DNA of 64,000 nucleotides from Gibbula magus (GCA_936450465.1 OW388300.1:16319266-16383265); one strand, 5' to 3'. Counted from the stretch's first letter, positions 45,927 through 58,384 are shown. The notes: generated by a model not told the origin, from the sequence alone. Translations and numbers: made by a program.

Positions 45927-46142
45927 CTGGGCTCTGTTCAATAACAGTGCGCGCTTTTAATCGGTCATTGAGTGCTACATGTACCTTGAGCGCTCATTCT
46001 CTCCTGAACGACACGGTGCGATGCCTCGAGGTTTGCTCGCTTTGATACATAGCACTACATTGCAATCGCGTTCAAGAGAGGTTTAAAAGTAATCGCTTAT
46101 TGAGCGATTACTTTTAAACGCTTATTGAACATTGCCCAGGCA
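45927..46142. mobile_element. Foldback element family F, copy 1
   Basis: Outer ends CCTGGGCTCTGTTCAATAAC and its near-inverse TTATTGAACATTGCCCAGG. Inner hairpin TTTAAAAGTAATCGC with GCGATTACTTTTAAA. An inverted relative lies at 47300-47515. Confidence 0.75.
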
Positions 46143-46538
46143 TAGTCATGCTGGAGAAAGTGAATCCCCCCTCCGCCTATGTCCCAGAATTTTAGTAGAG
46201 GTTTCCAGGTAGACAAAATAATACTCTGTTCTTTTCATTACACCTCTTACTTTACAGTAGACAGCAACTCAACAACATCTGTCTGAAGCCAATCCTCAAA
46301 GTTAATTTATAACATCAACACAGATATGTGCATGTTCAAGGTTATAGTTTTTAACACCTTCAGTCGAATACCTTTCTCAGACACGACATGTCGCAACATA
46401 ATACAGAGTGATATTCTGGAATATTGAAAATAATTGTTATGTTAAACCACAGAGGTTACACATTTGACTTTTTTTACTAAAATATCAATGGGATATTTGA
46501 AAATGTTGTTGCAATTACTAATATTATATATATTTGAT

Positions 46539-46684
46539 TACAGTAGAAAATCATGCGAATAGCGAGTTGTGCGGTTAAGCAAATCATCATTTGTAAAGAA
46601 ATACATTGAGATTTGAAATACTACCATGCGGATGGCCGGGTTTCCGTCTAAACGGGGTCCGGTTAAACGAGGTCTGACTGCATA
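46539..46684. mobile_element. Possible small pogo-like MITE remnant
   Basis: The right end, read on the minus strand, is CAGTCAGACCTCGTTTAACC, a pogo/Tigger-type terminus. The left end (CAGTAGAAAATCATGCG) is only weakly similar. Confidence 0.4.
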
Positions 46685-47299
46685 TCTATCTGTCTATCTA
46701 TATATGTATATATGGATATGTGCACGTTAAGTAAGAATCCCATTAAAACAAAGGAAATCAAACATACGCATATTACAATATTGTGTTTCCATTGACTGAT
46801 ATACATCTTTCTGTTAATTAAATTTGACAAACGAGTGTACAGCTACAACTCATGATAGCGCATGATAATTTAAACCTACCTTTTTCGTTGTCTTGTGAAA
46901 GGTTTATAAAGCTCAATATTTCTGAACGATTGCAGTGTCCTCTACGCGTGATTCGATAATACAACTAGGAAAAAACTGCAAAACCCCTTAATAATAGGGC
47001 AATACCTAACTGCAAAAGGCACACTCGTTTCCTCGTATAGATAACGATTTACGGCAGGCGCGTTTGGTTTATGGTGTCTGATTAGGGCAGGATATGTTAT
47101 TTCGCACGCCCAGTAGTGTTTATCACGAGGAATGAAGTATAAAACGCGATGCCCTTGCAGTACGTGAACGTTCAAATCTCGTAATAAGGTAACATTTGAA
47201 GGGAAAATGTCTCGACACAAAATTAATCTAAAATGAATCATAATAATGGTTTTTGTTAAAAATATAATAGTAATCTGCTTATAAAGCGCATATACACAC
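46685..47299. other. No gene recognised
   Basis: A 99-codon minus-strand frame at 46942-47241 has a rather protein-like composition but no motif I can name. Not called as a gene. Confidence 0.3.
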
Positions 47300-47515
47300 C
47301 TGGACCATGTTCAAGAGAGGTTTAAAAGTAATCGCTAAATGAGCGATTACGTTTAAACCTCTCTTGAACGCGATTGCTCAATGTAGCGAAGCGAGCAAAC
47401 CTCGAGGAAACGCACCGTCTCGTTCAGGAGAGAATGGGCTACATTGAGCGCTACATTAAGCGCTCAATAAGCGATTATAAGCGCTCGCTGTTATGGAACG
47501 GAGCCAAGCTCAACA
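47300..47515. mobile_element. Foldback element family F, copy 2
   Basis: Contains a near-perfect hairpin at 47309-47369 (GTTCAAGAGAGGTTTAAAAG pairing with GTTTAAACCTCTCTTGAAC) and shares with copy 1 TTTGCTCGC/GCGAGCAAAC, CTCGAGG and the sequence around CTCTCCTGAACGA, in opposite orientation. Confidence 0.75.
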
Positions 47516-49440
47516 GCTGCTCAAAGCGCTACATATTATTACCCTGACGTAATTTTACTTTTCGCTTCGCTACTTGGCGCTCCGCGCAACCATAAAGGTC
47601 CGTACTTCCCGTGTTCACGTACCCATTTAAACAGCTAGGCGGACTGAGTGCAATATGGATGAAGTGCCAATATGAGAACAGGTCACACATTTTTGTGTCT
47701 CCTACGGGTTTCGAACATGGGCATTTGGCGTGATTACATCACTATGCTCCTAAATGATTACAGGAAGTATCTTAGCTTCGCAAAACACGTGGCGTGTCTA
47801 TGCCGTTAGCGTATGGTTTAGTCACATATGATGAATGAATCATTACTTTAATTCACATATATTCATTAGTTATTCGCGTTAGACAGCATAGCATTATATT
47901 CATTCAAAATGTATTATTGGAGTTGGGGTTAGTTTAGTTAGATAAAACACAACTGTCCATAGATATATAACACCTACTGAAAACCAATAAATGTGCGACG
48001 TCCTGCACACATTTCCAACATGTTAAACATTGTAGGGGTCATGTTGGTGTAAACTTCTTAATCCTGACTACTTTATAAAATATAGTTTAATTAAAAAATA
48101 AAGCAGTCACAAATTAAGTTATTCAAACTACAGACGAAAGGAGCTAATGTAACGTGCCATAATCAAATGCATCTCATTTCTTTAAAATATAGAAAACATA
48201 TAATTTTCTCACCTGAGTAAGTGCTTAATGAAAATCTACAGAACGAGAACTTAAGTAAAATGAAGAAATCATCACATAAGTTGTCCAACGATCTTGTTAG
48301 AAGACATGAACTTCTCTGTAAATGTCCTCATTATCAGTGTCTCTACCCAAAGCGCTTCGTAATGCGTAATATTGAAACTTCAACCCTCGAGTGAAACACT
48401 CACTTTCTTATGTTGTATTTGAATGGTATGGATTATATACATTATACACACTGATGCATCATTGTGTGTTTCACTGAAGATCGTTCAGTGTGGTATTACA
48501 TGGGACAAGTGTAATTTCCTCTTCCCCTTTTCTCTCGCTCCTTCATGCACCCTTGTTAAATGAAGGGAAGTTGTTCGAGATATTACAGTGAATATCCGTC
48601 ACGTTACATCACATCCTCCATTGTACGAATTTAATTACTAGTTGGCGGAACTAGATAATCATTTGAGAAATTCAATTGGGAAGAGGTTTTAACTTTCATT
48701 CATGTACCTTCTTCGCTCTCATCATTTGATGAAATTGCAGTATGACATTTAAGAAACCATTAAAATTTCTTCTTAAAATTGTTGTGTTTTTAAAAAAATA
48801 CATATCTTTACGATAAAAACATAATTGGTATCAAGGGGAGTTCAACCTGTGTCACGTCTCATTGGATGCCATCTATATTTGATTTAATGAAGTTTTTATT
48901 TCTTTGGAACTTTCAGTTCAGGTAAGGGTACTAAATCGTATTGAAGAGCACTCCATATAAAATAATTGCTCTCTCGATGTCATGTTTCGTTAGAGTTCTC
49001 GTTGAGTGAAAGCAATTACACAAGTTTGAACAGTTTTATCAAAAATGTCTACTCCATTAATCCACTAAGATTAGGACTTTTTTCATTATTTTAAAGTCAT
49101 GAACATAAGAGGGGAGAGAGCATCGTCGCGTCTGCCATAATACTTTCACGCATATAAAGTTTGCAACTGTTAGTAATATTGAAATGATAAACGTAGAAGA
49201 GTAGTTCTATCGTGTTGGATTTAACATATCTAATGCTTGAAATGTTTTGTGACATTGTGACAGTGACATTGTTTCAAACTAAGCATTATGCAAGGTGCTT
49301 CATCTGTGCGATGCGCAATTAGTATTGGCAAGACAGAGATGTAAAACCATGTTTGATTGGAGAAAAATAAGGGAGTTACCAGTATCGCAATCTTTCACCA
49401 CCAGGGGATTATGCGAGAACAGTTAAAGCTGGCCCATATG
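47516..49440. other. No gene recognised
   Basis: AT-rich non-coding sequence without repeats shared elsewhere in the window. Confidence 0.35.
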
Positions 49441-49450
49441 CAACAGAGGT

Positions 49451-49888
49451 CCGTCTGATTAACATCGATGGTTTTCCGTGGAACAAAATAGTGTATCTAC
49501 CGGGATACGAAGTCATGTCGTTCAGAGGTTTCCTCGGAAACCGTCTGATAATAGCCCGTAGACTCCAATGTTCTGACGCAATTCAGTTAACCAATCACAA
49601 GACGTCCAACAAAAGCTTTCGGCGCGAGCAACCAGGGGCAGAAAACTCCAAACAGCTATCATTTCGTCTGTTCCCAATGCTTTCAAAACAGCGCCCGTTT
49701 AAAAACTATGATGTGATTGGTCAGCTATTTGTCTTGGCGTTGGCTGCGCTAAACTGATTCGGATCACGCACCTATACGGATTATTCTCAGACCTTGTGAC
49801 GAGGAATCTACAGAACCTGCTCGTATCCCAGTAGATGCATTATTTAGCAAATTTTATTCCTTCGAACAGATCGATTTTAATTAGACTG
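49451..49888 (+). mobile_element. MITE family M10 with 10-bp target duplication, copy 2
   Basis: Flanked by perfect 10-bp repeats CAACAGAGGT (49441-49450, 49889-49898). Ends CCGTCTGATTAACATCGA and TCGATTTTAATTAGACTG, slightly eroded. Interior shares TCTACCGGGATACGAA, AACCAATCACAAGA and TCCAAACAGCTATC with the other copies. Confidence 0.88.
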
Positions 49889-51571
49889 CAACAGAGGTTA
49901 GGAGCGAAGAACTGAGGTAAGTGACCCATGTGGGGAGGGAACCATTATCAGACGTATTTTTCTTTCTCTAGATCTTAGATTAATGTTAAACAACAACCTG
50001 AAGCATGCTGTATAACACAACATGAATTTCTGTTAGGTTACACATGTAAACTCAAGACTTCTTTTGAGATAAATACACACACAGGGCAAACAGTGTTGGT
50101 ATCCGATTACAGATTTCTTCCGGATTCTTCTGGAACCGCCATTTTTTGGGAGAATCCGGAAGGAACTGGCAAGCGGATTCCACCACTTTTTGTCATTAAT
50201 CATTACATGCATTTTGATGTATATGTTACATCAACTTATCTCCAAACACCAATATCTCTCGGAATCAAATCAAATCGCCTGAACTGAAACATGAAACACA
50301 TGAATAACCTGAAAATTAATAAAATGACATACAACATGTATAATGAAATTAAAACTTTAAACATCAATATCTCATTTTGTCTTCACGCCAAAGGTTTGTA
50401 ACATCAAAGCAAAGAGGGGCCCAGGCTCAGCTGTAATGTTTCACAATCAATCACACTTAGGAAAAGTCATGTTTCTGATCGAACTGTCAGAGTATTTTTG
50501 GAAATCATTCACGGATATATCCCTTCCTGGATTTTTCAATTACATTACAAGGAATAACAGCATTTTGGGTTATAATATCGATAATGTAAAACGAGATTTG
50601 TGTGTAATACTTTTTTTCAATCAAAGCATTTATTGACATCCTGATGTGTCACGTTGCAGATGTGATTTTGTGCACATGAGAAATGGGTGCATTAAATGTA
50701 GACAGTTATTACAGTTGAAACGATTCGAGTTTCAAGATAATGATAGGAAACACATTACCTTGAAATATATGTTACAGTTGAATACAATTTACCATTTGAA
50801 TAAACGAAAGAAACTTTGAAATAACTTTGAATACATGTTGGGATGTCTAAAAGTTGACATTTTGAGCATAATAAAACAGATTTGAAAAGATATGAAGGCA
50901 TTTATTTGATTATCGCGCAAAATTGAAGTAGACATTTAAGATTAACGATTTACGTTACACAATATTGATAGGATACACAAAATTGAACTATATTTTACAG
51001 TGATGAAGATTTTCGATTAACTGTAAGTAGTTGCAAACATTAATTGGATTGCTATTTAACGCAAAGGGGCGAGTGTCGCTTAGCAACTGCGGTTGAAAAA
51101 CATATACTACTATATATACAATACCCTATTACTATATACAAGGAAAGTGATGTAACGACGAAACCACCCCATACTCGTTCAAAAACAATTTTATGGCCCC
51201 ATCGATGACTACGATTCGAAAGCTGAATGATTTCCCAACCAAATGAGCTATATATGGTCAAAATCGGATCATAATTTCAAAAAGTATGCGACAAGACATT
51301 CCGTACATCGTTACCTCTACATTTTCAAGCCAATTTCCCGACTCACGAAAACAGCGAAAAGTCACCTTTTAAAAGGTTTATTAATTCCAGCAATGTTGAC
51401 AGCACCTATGAATCGGCATATTCGAACCGCAGAGTGAAACTACATATGTTAACAAATATTACAATACCTACATATCATTTCTCCGACTGTAGTACGGCAT
51501 TTTTGTCTCAACACATTGCCATGTAGTTCACTCGTCACTAATATGTCAACAATTATGACCTTGACATTCAG
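49889..51571. other. No gene recognised
   Basis: Non-coding, AT-rich. Short open frames at 50093-50287 and 51052-51437 have no domain. Confidence 0.35.
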
Positions 51572-51656
51572 TTGACCCGGAGTAGACCATATCCAGGTTA
51601 CAAGACGTTCTAGCTAAATGGCCCTGTAACCTGGATATGGGCTACTCCGGGTCAAA
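51572..51656. repeat. 85-bp near-perfect hairpin
   Basis: Arms of about 31 bases: TTGACCCGGAGTAGACCATA on the left pairs with TATGGGCTACTCCGGGTCAA on the right, one mismatch, around a loop of about 22 bases. Confidence 0.85.
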
Positions 51657-52075
51657 ACAATAAAATCTGAAGTGACGGTAGATTTGACCAATCCATGTAC
51701 AATTATAAAAGTGGAAATGGAGGGGTTCAACATATACATTGTTGACTTAAGATTATAACGCATGGACTATGTAGACAATGGAAAACGTGTTAACAGATCC
51801 ATGTTACACCATATTATAAAACTTCCGTAAGCTGAAAAGTGTCGTTTACCTGTCAACAAAAAAGGCTTAACAAGCTTAGTGCAAATCACTAAACTTTAAA
51901 ATGACATCGATTGCGTTTCATTATATTTTATATGTTTTTAAAACGTGCCAAAATATCATATATGATGTTTTCAGTTCAAATAATTTCACTCAATTTACAA
52001 ATTCACCCACAAACGAAAAATACATCATATTTACTAGTTGTACAATGAAAATCGAGCAACAGCATTACACTGTCG

Positions 52076-52502
52076 GCCAAAAGAAACGCCTACCTGATAT
52101 CTTATCAGATTTCGTAAAAACTATAATGAATAGTTCAGCAAGAATAAAGCATTATCAAGTTGCACCATTTCTTTTTAATATATTTAAACATCAGAAGTTG
52201 TCATGTCACAAAGAAATGCCAATTGTTGAAATGAGGCAACAGAATTGTTCAGTTTTCGATCAGTGATTACGCAAAAGATGTATGTGGTTACCGTGCGCAA
52301 GTGAATCAACCGGAAATAGCGGTCTTCATTGGGCGTTGTTTTCATGAATGTTATTGTTGACTCGAATCATATTTTTTTCACTATTTAAATATTAATTAAT
52401 GTTTCAGCATAACGTGAGATCAGGATTAATTATATTTCAGAAATTATTCCATCGTTCATATTAAAGAAAACCAAGTAGGCGTTTCTTTTGGCCGACAGTG
52501 TA
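52076..52502. mobile_element. TA MITE family M1, copy 3
   Basis: Ends CACTGTCGGCCAAAAGAAAC and its inverse, TA on both sides. Opposite orientation to the copies at 18181 and 30670, and about 80-90 bp shorter. The internal junction CCGTGCGCAAGTGAATCAAC is uninterrupted, giving the empty site for the M2 insertion at 18390. Confidence 0.88.
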
Positions 52503-52955
52503 TACATATTCAGAAACCGAAACACGTCCATTTACATGCACATACATTGGTTATATGATCTATCAAACATTTTCTAAATTAACAATATTAAAATAAAACT
52601 TGCCATTAATATTAATAATCTTAATGCAAAAATTGAAGTATCTTTTCGACTTCCAATATCTTTATACTACTTACAATCGTGTATCCCACATCCTCTTTTT
52701 TCAGTTGATTATGAATTCTCTCATGGTGTTTTCGAGCACCTCCTGAGATCTGCACATCACAGTAATTAAGTCACCTAATTAATAATTCGAGTTAAGATAT
52801 AATATTTTCTTAATCTGGACTCGTATTGTGATTTCCCGAGTGTGTGTCATCGTGTACATCGAATATCTGAATATACTTTTCACCATTGGAGCATCACAAC
52901 TGTTTTTTTCCGTTCAATTTCAGATTCAAGGGCCATATAAATCCAGAAAAATATT
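52503..52955. other. No gene seen
   Basis: AT-rich, no recognisable structure. Confidence 0.35.
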
Positions 52956-53306
52956 TATATACCTTGAAAATAAGACCAAGGTCACCTAAATCAACTGGTG
53001 TCTGCGTCTTCTCCGAATGTAGGCTCACACCTAATTTTGAAGACTTTTGATGCAACGCTTCATGAGATATCGCGGAAACAAGAGTTCAAAAAGTGGTCAA
53101 AGTGTCGTGGTGACCTTGAAAATAAGGTCAAGGTCACAAAAATCAACTGGTGTCTGCGTCCTACCACAATGTAGGCTGACACCAAATCTAAAGACTTTGG
53201 ATATACCGCTTCATGAGATATCGCGTAAACAAGAAATGTGACGTACGTACGTACGTACGGACGCCGCTGAATACATAGTCCCCCGTTCCGCGTTGCGGCG
53301 GGGGAC
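52956..53306 (+). mobile_element. Hairpin-ended element, second subfamily, copy C (5' truncated?)
   Basis: Two tandem units of about 150 bp starting CCTTGAAAATAAG (near 52963 and 53113), each with TTCATGAGATATCGCG. Then a GTACGTACGTACGTACGGAC tail and a terminal hairpin GTCCCCCG/CGGGGGAC ending 53306. No CAAGAGA start was found, so the 5' part is probably missing. Confidence 0.65.
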
Positions 53307-54263
53307 AACAAACCCATTATTTCATTCCTAAGTCAAAAAAGTGACGATTCAATGAAAATGATGCAAAATTATATTTTAATTTTTTAATATAAATTAACTG
53401 CGTGGAACCGATCCTTCCCTACAGGTGGAATTTGTTAAAAAAATGAGAAAACGTGGGGAATAAGGTCTTTGCAGGGAAACAGATAGCAAACTCTAGACTG
53501 TTATATGATGGTGTTCAGTGTGAAGACGAGACCGAAACCATAATACAGCTTCTAATTAGAAACATTATACACAATAATATGGATTATGGTTGCGTCTGTT
53601 GTGTGTGGCAATCTTTCTATTTCAAAGACACTATTCTTTGAGTTTATGTATCTTGCGAATGTGAACTGCAAGACAAGTAATCGGAAACAGGCAACATTAC
53701 GGCAAGAACTTCATGCCACCTTACATGAAGTTCTTGCCAACATTATGATGTCTGATGTTGCGGTTGTCCTACCGAAAGACATCGAAACGGTATGGCTCTC
53801 TATCTATAACAATTTCCCCTCATGCTAACCTAGGTCGGCCATTTGCAATAGTCATGGGTATTGAAACGGAGATAGTGAAATACTGGTATTACTTGACGCC
53901 AACTGGTGGGGGTTTGTAGATGGTGCTCTAAGGGGGTCTGGCATGACGACTTTGTTGGCGCCTTAAAGTGAGAATATCTATCAAGAAAGGTGTTTCAGGA
54001 AATTTTAGTTAGTTAAGATCAACGGGTCCTCAAACCATTTCAGACAGGTGACCAGAAATGTTCATGACAACTCAAGCCAGGGTACGTGTTCAATCAGTTG
54101 TCAGCAACAAGTAGTTTGACATTCAGGTCACTGTTTAATTCCGTTTAAGTGAACAAATTAAGTTGCAAATTGTATTTTGTGCGGTATTGTCAGTCAACCC
54201 TAACATCTTTGTGAGTGGCCACATGAATAACAAATGCCGTAAGGGAGGGCAGTTACAGAGTTT
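53307..54263. other. No gene recognised; one 15-bp-arm hairpin
   Basis: GGCAAGAACTTCATG pairs with CATGAAGTTCTTGCC at 53700-53737. Two overlapping open frames (53453-53641, 53586-53828) have no recognisable domain. Confidence 0.4.
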
Positions 54264-54277
54264 ATTATCAATAGAGG

Positions 54278-54950
54278 TGATGAGGTGAGCTGGGGTTAAC
54301 GCCACCACTTTCATGTGGATGCTAGTATTATGGCAGGGAGAAAGCCCGCAACTACCCGCAATACGCTGACATTCAGCGTAGTATTACACCCAGTCTGATT
54401 AAAATCGACGGTTTTCCGTGGAATAAAAATTGCAAAAGAGTGCATCTACCGGGATACGAACTCATATCAGTCGTAGGTTCCACGCCAAACCGTCTGATTA
54501 CAACCCGTAGACTCGCGTGTTCGAGCGCAATTCAAGTAGCCAATCAAAAGATGCCAAACAAATGTTTCGGTGCGAGAAGCTAGGGGAAGATAACTCCAAA
54601 CAGCTATCCTTTTGTCTGTTCCGAATGCTTTCAAAACAGCAACCGTTTAAATACTATAATGTGATTGGTCAGCTATTTGACTGGGCTTTTGCGGCGCAAA
54701 ACTGGTTCGGAACACACCCCTATACGGGATGCTCTAAAACCTTGTCGCGAGGAACCTACAGAACATGTTCTTGTCCCGGTAGATAGATTATTTTGGAAAT
54801 TTTATTCCCCGGAACAATGTCGATTTTAATCAGACTGGCATTACACCCAAACGTTACTGCGTGTAGAACAGGTCTCTCCTGCAGAAAAGTTGCCGTGCCG
54901 CTGGCGGGATCAGAAGCCGCACGCGCTAACCACTGCGCTATCCCGCCCCT
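54278..54950 (-). mobile_element. SINE family S, copy 2, split by an M10 MITE
   Basis: The head (minus strand) begins GGGCGGGATAGCGCAGTGG, as in copy 1, with part of the B-box region deleted. Flanked by a perfect 14-bp duplication ATTATCAATAGAGG (54264-54277, 54951-54964). The body is interrupted by the MITE at 54391-54837. Confidence 0.9.
54391..54837 (+). mobile_element. MITE family M10, copy 3, nested in a SINE
   Basis: Ends CAGTCTGATTAAAATCGAC and its inverse. Flanked by 10-bp repeats GTATTACACC and GCATTACACC (one mismatch). The uninterrupted SINE at 32505-32815 reads GCATTGCAGCC at the same place, confirming the duplication. Confidence 0.92.
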
Positions 54951-55122
54951 ATTATCAATAGAGGCTCTATGAAGACTCTCTCAGATGAAACAGGCAAACA
55001 AGAAACCAGCAGCCTTATATTCGGGACATGTGTCCAACTGCGGATGCAGTTCCCTAGGTTATGAAGTCTTCAGCATTACCCCACGGAAGGCATCCTGTGC
55101 CCACTATGAAGGACAAAGACAA

Positions 55123-56000
55123 CAAGAGAATTAGTGAGCGCAGCTCACTCATGATACCCCCATTTTTAACATTGGTCAAATAGAAATGTTTGAAAATAGC
55201 AAAATGGCATCAATGTTTAAACTTTTGTATGAACAGACCATTATATATAAGTATTATTAAAGCAGAGTAAGTATTGCACTTGTAAGCATGTTTTAGAAGT
55301 AAAAGTCGAAAAATTTGAAAAATGGCATTAAATATGCAAATGAGGGTATGAAACATACCAATATGCATATATGGGTATGAAATATAAAAATGACAGACGT
55401 ACACATCAGTGGTTTCGTAACATTTGAACAATTAGTGTCTGAGTTATGAGTGGAACAAAAACTGTGAATGGCCAAGTCGAAAAACGGAGAAAATGTGCAT
55501 AAATTATGCAAATGAGGGTATGAAACATACAAAAGGCAGATGTACACATCATGGTGATTGTACATATCAAGTTTCGTAACATTTGAACAACTGGTTTCAG
55601 AGTTATGAGTGGAACAAAAAGTGTGAATGGTTAAGTCGAAAACGGAGAAAATTTGCATAAATTATGCAAATGAGGGTATGAAACATACAAAAGGCAGATA
55701 TACACATCGTGATGATTATATGTATCAAGTTACAAGACATTTGAACAATTAGTATTTGAGTTATGAGTGGAACAAAAACTGTGAATGGCCAAGTCGAAAA
55801 ACGTAGAAAATGTGCATAAATTATGCAAATGAGGGTATGAAACATACAAAAGGCAGATGTACACATCATGGTGATTGTACATATCAAGTTTCGTAACATA
55901 TAAACAACTGATTTCAGAATTATGAGCGGAACAAAAACCGGACGGACGGACGGACGGACGGACCGCTATATACCCCCGACTACTTCGTAGCGGGGGTATA
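55123..56000 (+). mobile_element. Hairpin-ended element, copy B
   Basis: Same 5' end as copy A (CAAGAGAATTAGTGAGCGCA with GTGAGC/GCTCAC palindrome, then GATACCCCCAT) and the same 3' end (GGACGGACGGACGGACGGAC, hairpin ATACCCCCG/CGGGGGTAT). Filled with about four units of 158-159 bp carrying ATTATGCAAATGAGGGTATG (55503, 55661, 55820). Minus-strand open frames of up to 121 codons here are repeat artefacts. Confidence 0.85.
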
Positions 56001-56604
56001 ATAAGGTATTGACATTTCCCAAACTTTCTCCAAATGGACACTTTAGATTTGATGTTAACAGGAAAGTTCATCTTCCTTTACGAAAAATGTCTAGGGCAGG
56101 CTGTTAAATGATGATACAAGATTTGCAAAGAATTATACGTCTTCTATGCCCAGTATCTCACATAGTTTAAGCAAGTACATGATTCTATCAATGTAGAAAA
56201 GTAAGCCTTTATCAGTCACCGAGTGGAAGCATTTTGGTTGAGCTTCTTCAAAACCGAGTTGTCTGTAGGTGTATTGTACAATGGGTGTATGTACAGGTTT
56301 TATGTATAGAATCTGATCTATGTATGTATGTATGTATGTATGGACGTACAAATGTACACTATGTATGTATGTATACATGTCTGAATGTATGTTTGTATGT
56401 ATTGATGTACAGATGTATGTTGGCATAATTTTTGTATGACTGCTTTGTCTATATGTGGTGGGAAATACCCCTTTCAGATAATGAAAAAAATACGTCATAT
56501 AGGGAATTCCAAAGAGATGCGAACAAATTAGAACATAGGTTTTTGCCTAACAACAGACAGCGGTGACTGGCCCTTCAAGGGGGCTCGCAACAATATCACC
56601 TTAA
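56001..56604. other. ATGT microsatellite and non-coding sequence
   Basis: GTAT repeats at 56318-56350 and in degenerate form to 56420; no gene. Confidence 0.5.
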
Positions 56605-56822
56605 AATAATAATAATACGTTATTGAATAAACGTCATTATTTCTCACCCTTCCTCCCCTCCTGAGAGTGGGTTAGCCCAGGCTCCTGTTTTCTCCAGCCG
56701 TTTGAGGATTTGGTCACGTGACCAATTTGTCACAAGGGAAGGAAGGTAACTCCCGTGCTGTTTTATCTGGTCGAGTGAGACGGTAGGCACAACTAACGAC
56801 ATTTATTCAAAAACGTACTATA
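56605..56822. mobile_element. Possible DIRS terminal relic
   Basis: The left end AATACGTTATTGAATAAACG followed by TCATTATTTCTCACC resembles the DIRS terminus (GTACGTTTTTGATTAAACGT, ATTATTTATACTTACC). The right end, read on the minus strand, starts AGTACGTTTTTGAATAAATG. Only about 220 bp remain, so it would be a deletion product or a solo-end structure. Confidence 0.45.
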
Positions 56823-57336
56823 TACATGTAGTACCGGACAGTTTAATAACGTTACTGGTGTGAGACATTCTAAACTGAGCCAGTGATTCTCTCATTTTCT
56901 GGTAATAACTACATTCCCTTGGAGAGTGACATTTGGAAGTAAGATAATTCGAAATTGACAGCTAAAAGCATCTTCCTCCCGAACGAAGGTCACAAAGTAT
57001 TTTGAATTTAATAGAAAGGTTTTGATACTGATGACACTTCCAAGAGGCTTTTAGCTGGACGAAAATAATAACATGTTTTATTCATATTTGAACGTGCAGA
57101 TACTAAAACTATTAGGACAGGGGTTTGAGAGCATTGCACAGCATTACCGTTTTAAATCTCGAAGGATCCAGATCATAAATATTCCCGAATCAAATATAAT
57201 TGATGATTATAATGAAATGTCACAAAACCACTTTTTCGAAAGAATTGATTTCAGCGAGAGTGAAACTGTATTCATATTCCCACATATGCTGATGGATAAC
57301 ATAACTGATAACGTTCCTTTGAGTTGAAATCTTAAT
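56823..57336. other. No gene recognised
   Basis: An 84-codon plus-strand frame (57073-57327) has no recognisable motif. Confidence 0.3.
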
Positions 57337-58230
57337 ATAAGTACTAGATTCGAGTTTGTGGGACACCGCAAAGGCAGAGCAGTCCCGAAAATGAGGGTCT
57401 CGCCTTTCCCTGTTCCGCCTGAACCACAGCCACAAGAAGAAATATAGTCATCGACATCCCCCGCCAGACCCAAGTAATCGGGACAAGGCCAATGATTTTA
57501 GAAGAAATAATCATTTTCATTTCATCAAGGTATTTATGTCCTCAAGCCACACACCTAATTTGGTTATCCTATTTTAAAGAAAAAAGCTGTCCCCTTTTAC
57601 CGGACGGACTGACGCGGAGCTCAAACCTATACCCCCTTCCACTTCGTGACGGGGATAATAAAATGGGCATACCGTATTTCCTCTAATAAGCGCCGGGGGG
57701 TCAAGGGTAGTTGAGAAAATAAGTGCCGGCTCTCTTATAAGCGCATAAATATCAATTATTAACAAGTTGAATCAACACTGGGGTCACTTTACTGAAGTGT
57801 GTTTTTCAAATATGTATTTCTTGGCCTTGCCCTTTTATCTACAAGGTCTTACAATCTATGATTACTTTTCATTGTGTACAACTATCAAGTGTTTATAGTT
57901 GATTTAAGGCTGTTCGCAAATGCATGCTTCAGTTGTGACCTTGACCTTTGATGGATCAAATCTTGGGCCTTTCACCATAGTTGATTTATAAGAGCCTAAT
58001 AGCAACATTTAAAAAAAAAATTGTCGTGTTTACAAGGATTTTTGTCGCGATTTTCAGAACTCGTGACCTTGGCCTTTGACCTGGAATGTGAACATAGCAA
58101 AATAATTTCACAGGTGTATAAGAACGAAGCTATGTATATGATGTCTTAATACCTTCTTTGAAATAAGCTATTTAGTAATTTCAGAACTTGTAAGCTTGAC
58201 CATATCTCGTGACTTTGATCTGAAGTCACT
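57337..58230 (+). mobile_element. Degenerate relative of hairpin-ended copy A
   Basis: Shares with copy A the phrases GGGACACCGCAAA, CGCCTTTCCCTGTTCCGCCT (57411 and 2407), TAACAAGTTGAATCA (57760 and 2490) and TTGTGACCTTGACC. At 57600-57660 a GGACGGACTGACGCG run and a weak CCCCCTTCCACTTCGTGACG hairpin occur inside, so the locus is rearranged or two relics are adjacent. Confidence 0.5.
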
Positions 58231-58232
58231 TT

Positions 58233-58328
58233 GAAAGACACAACTCTACGTTTTTATCCCACCATAATACTAGCAGCTGTAATATAAGTGAAATGCTCTT
58301 GAAAACGGCGTTTAACCCAAACTCACCC
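58233..58328 (+). mobile_element. SINE family S, 3' fragment
   Basis: Matches the 3' end of family S: CCACCATAATACTAGCAGCT, GTGAAATGCTCTTGAAAACG, GGCGTTTAACCCAAACTCA. No tRNA head. Confidence 0.7.
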
Positions 58329-58384
58329 CACCTGTAGTAATTGTCACTCTTTTTAAGCCATATTGCATTTACGACGCCATCCTT

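Noticed and set aside
46942..47241. 99-codon minus-strand frame as a small gene
   Set aside because: Composition is mildly protein-like, but there is no domain, signal or splice context.
55293..56071. Overlapping minus-strand frames of 98-121 codons with FHTLICI repeats
   Set aside because: They are translations of the 159-bp tandem units of a non-coding element.
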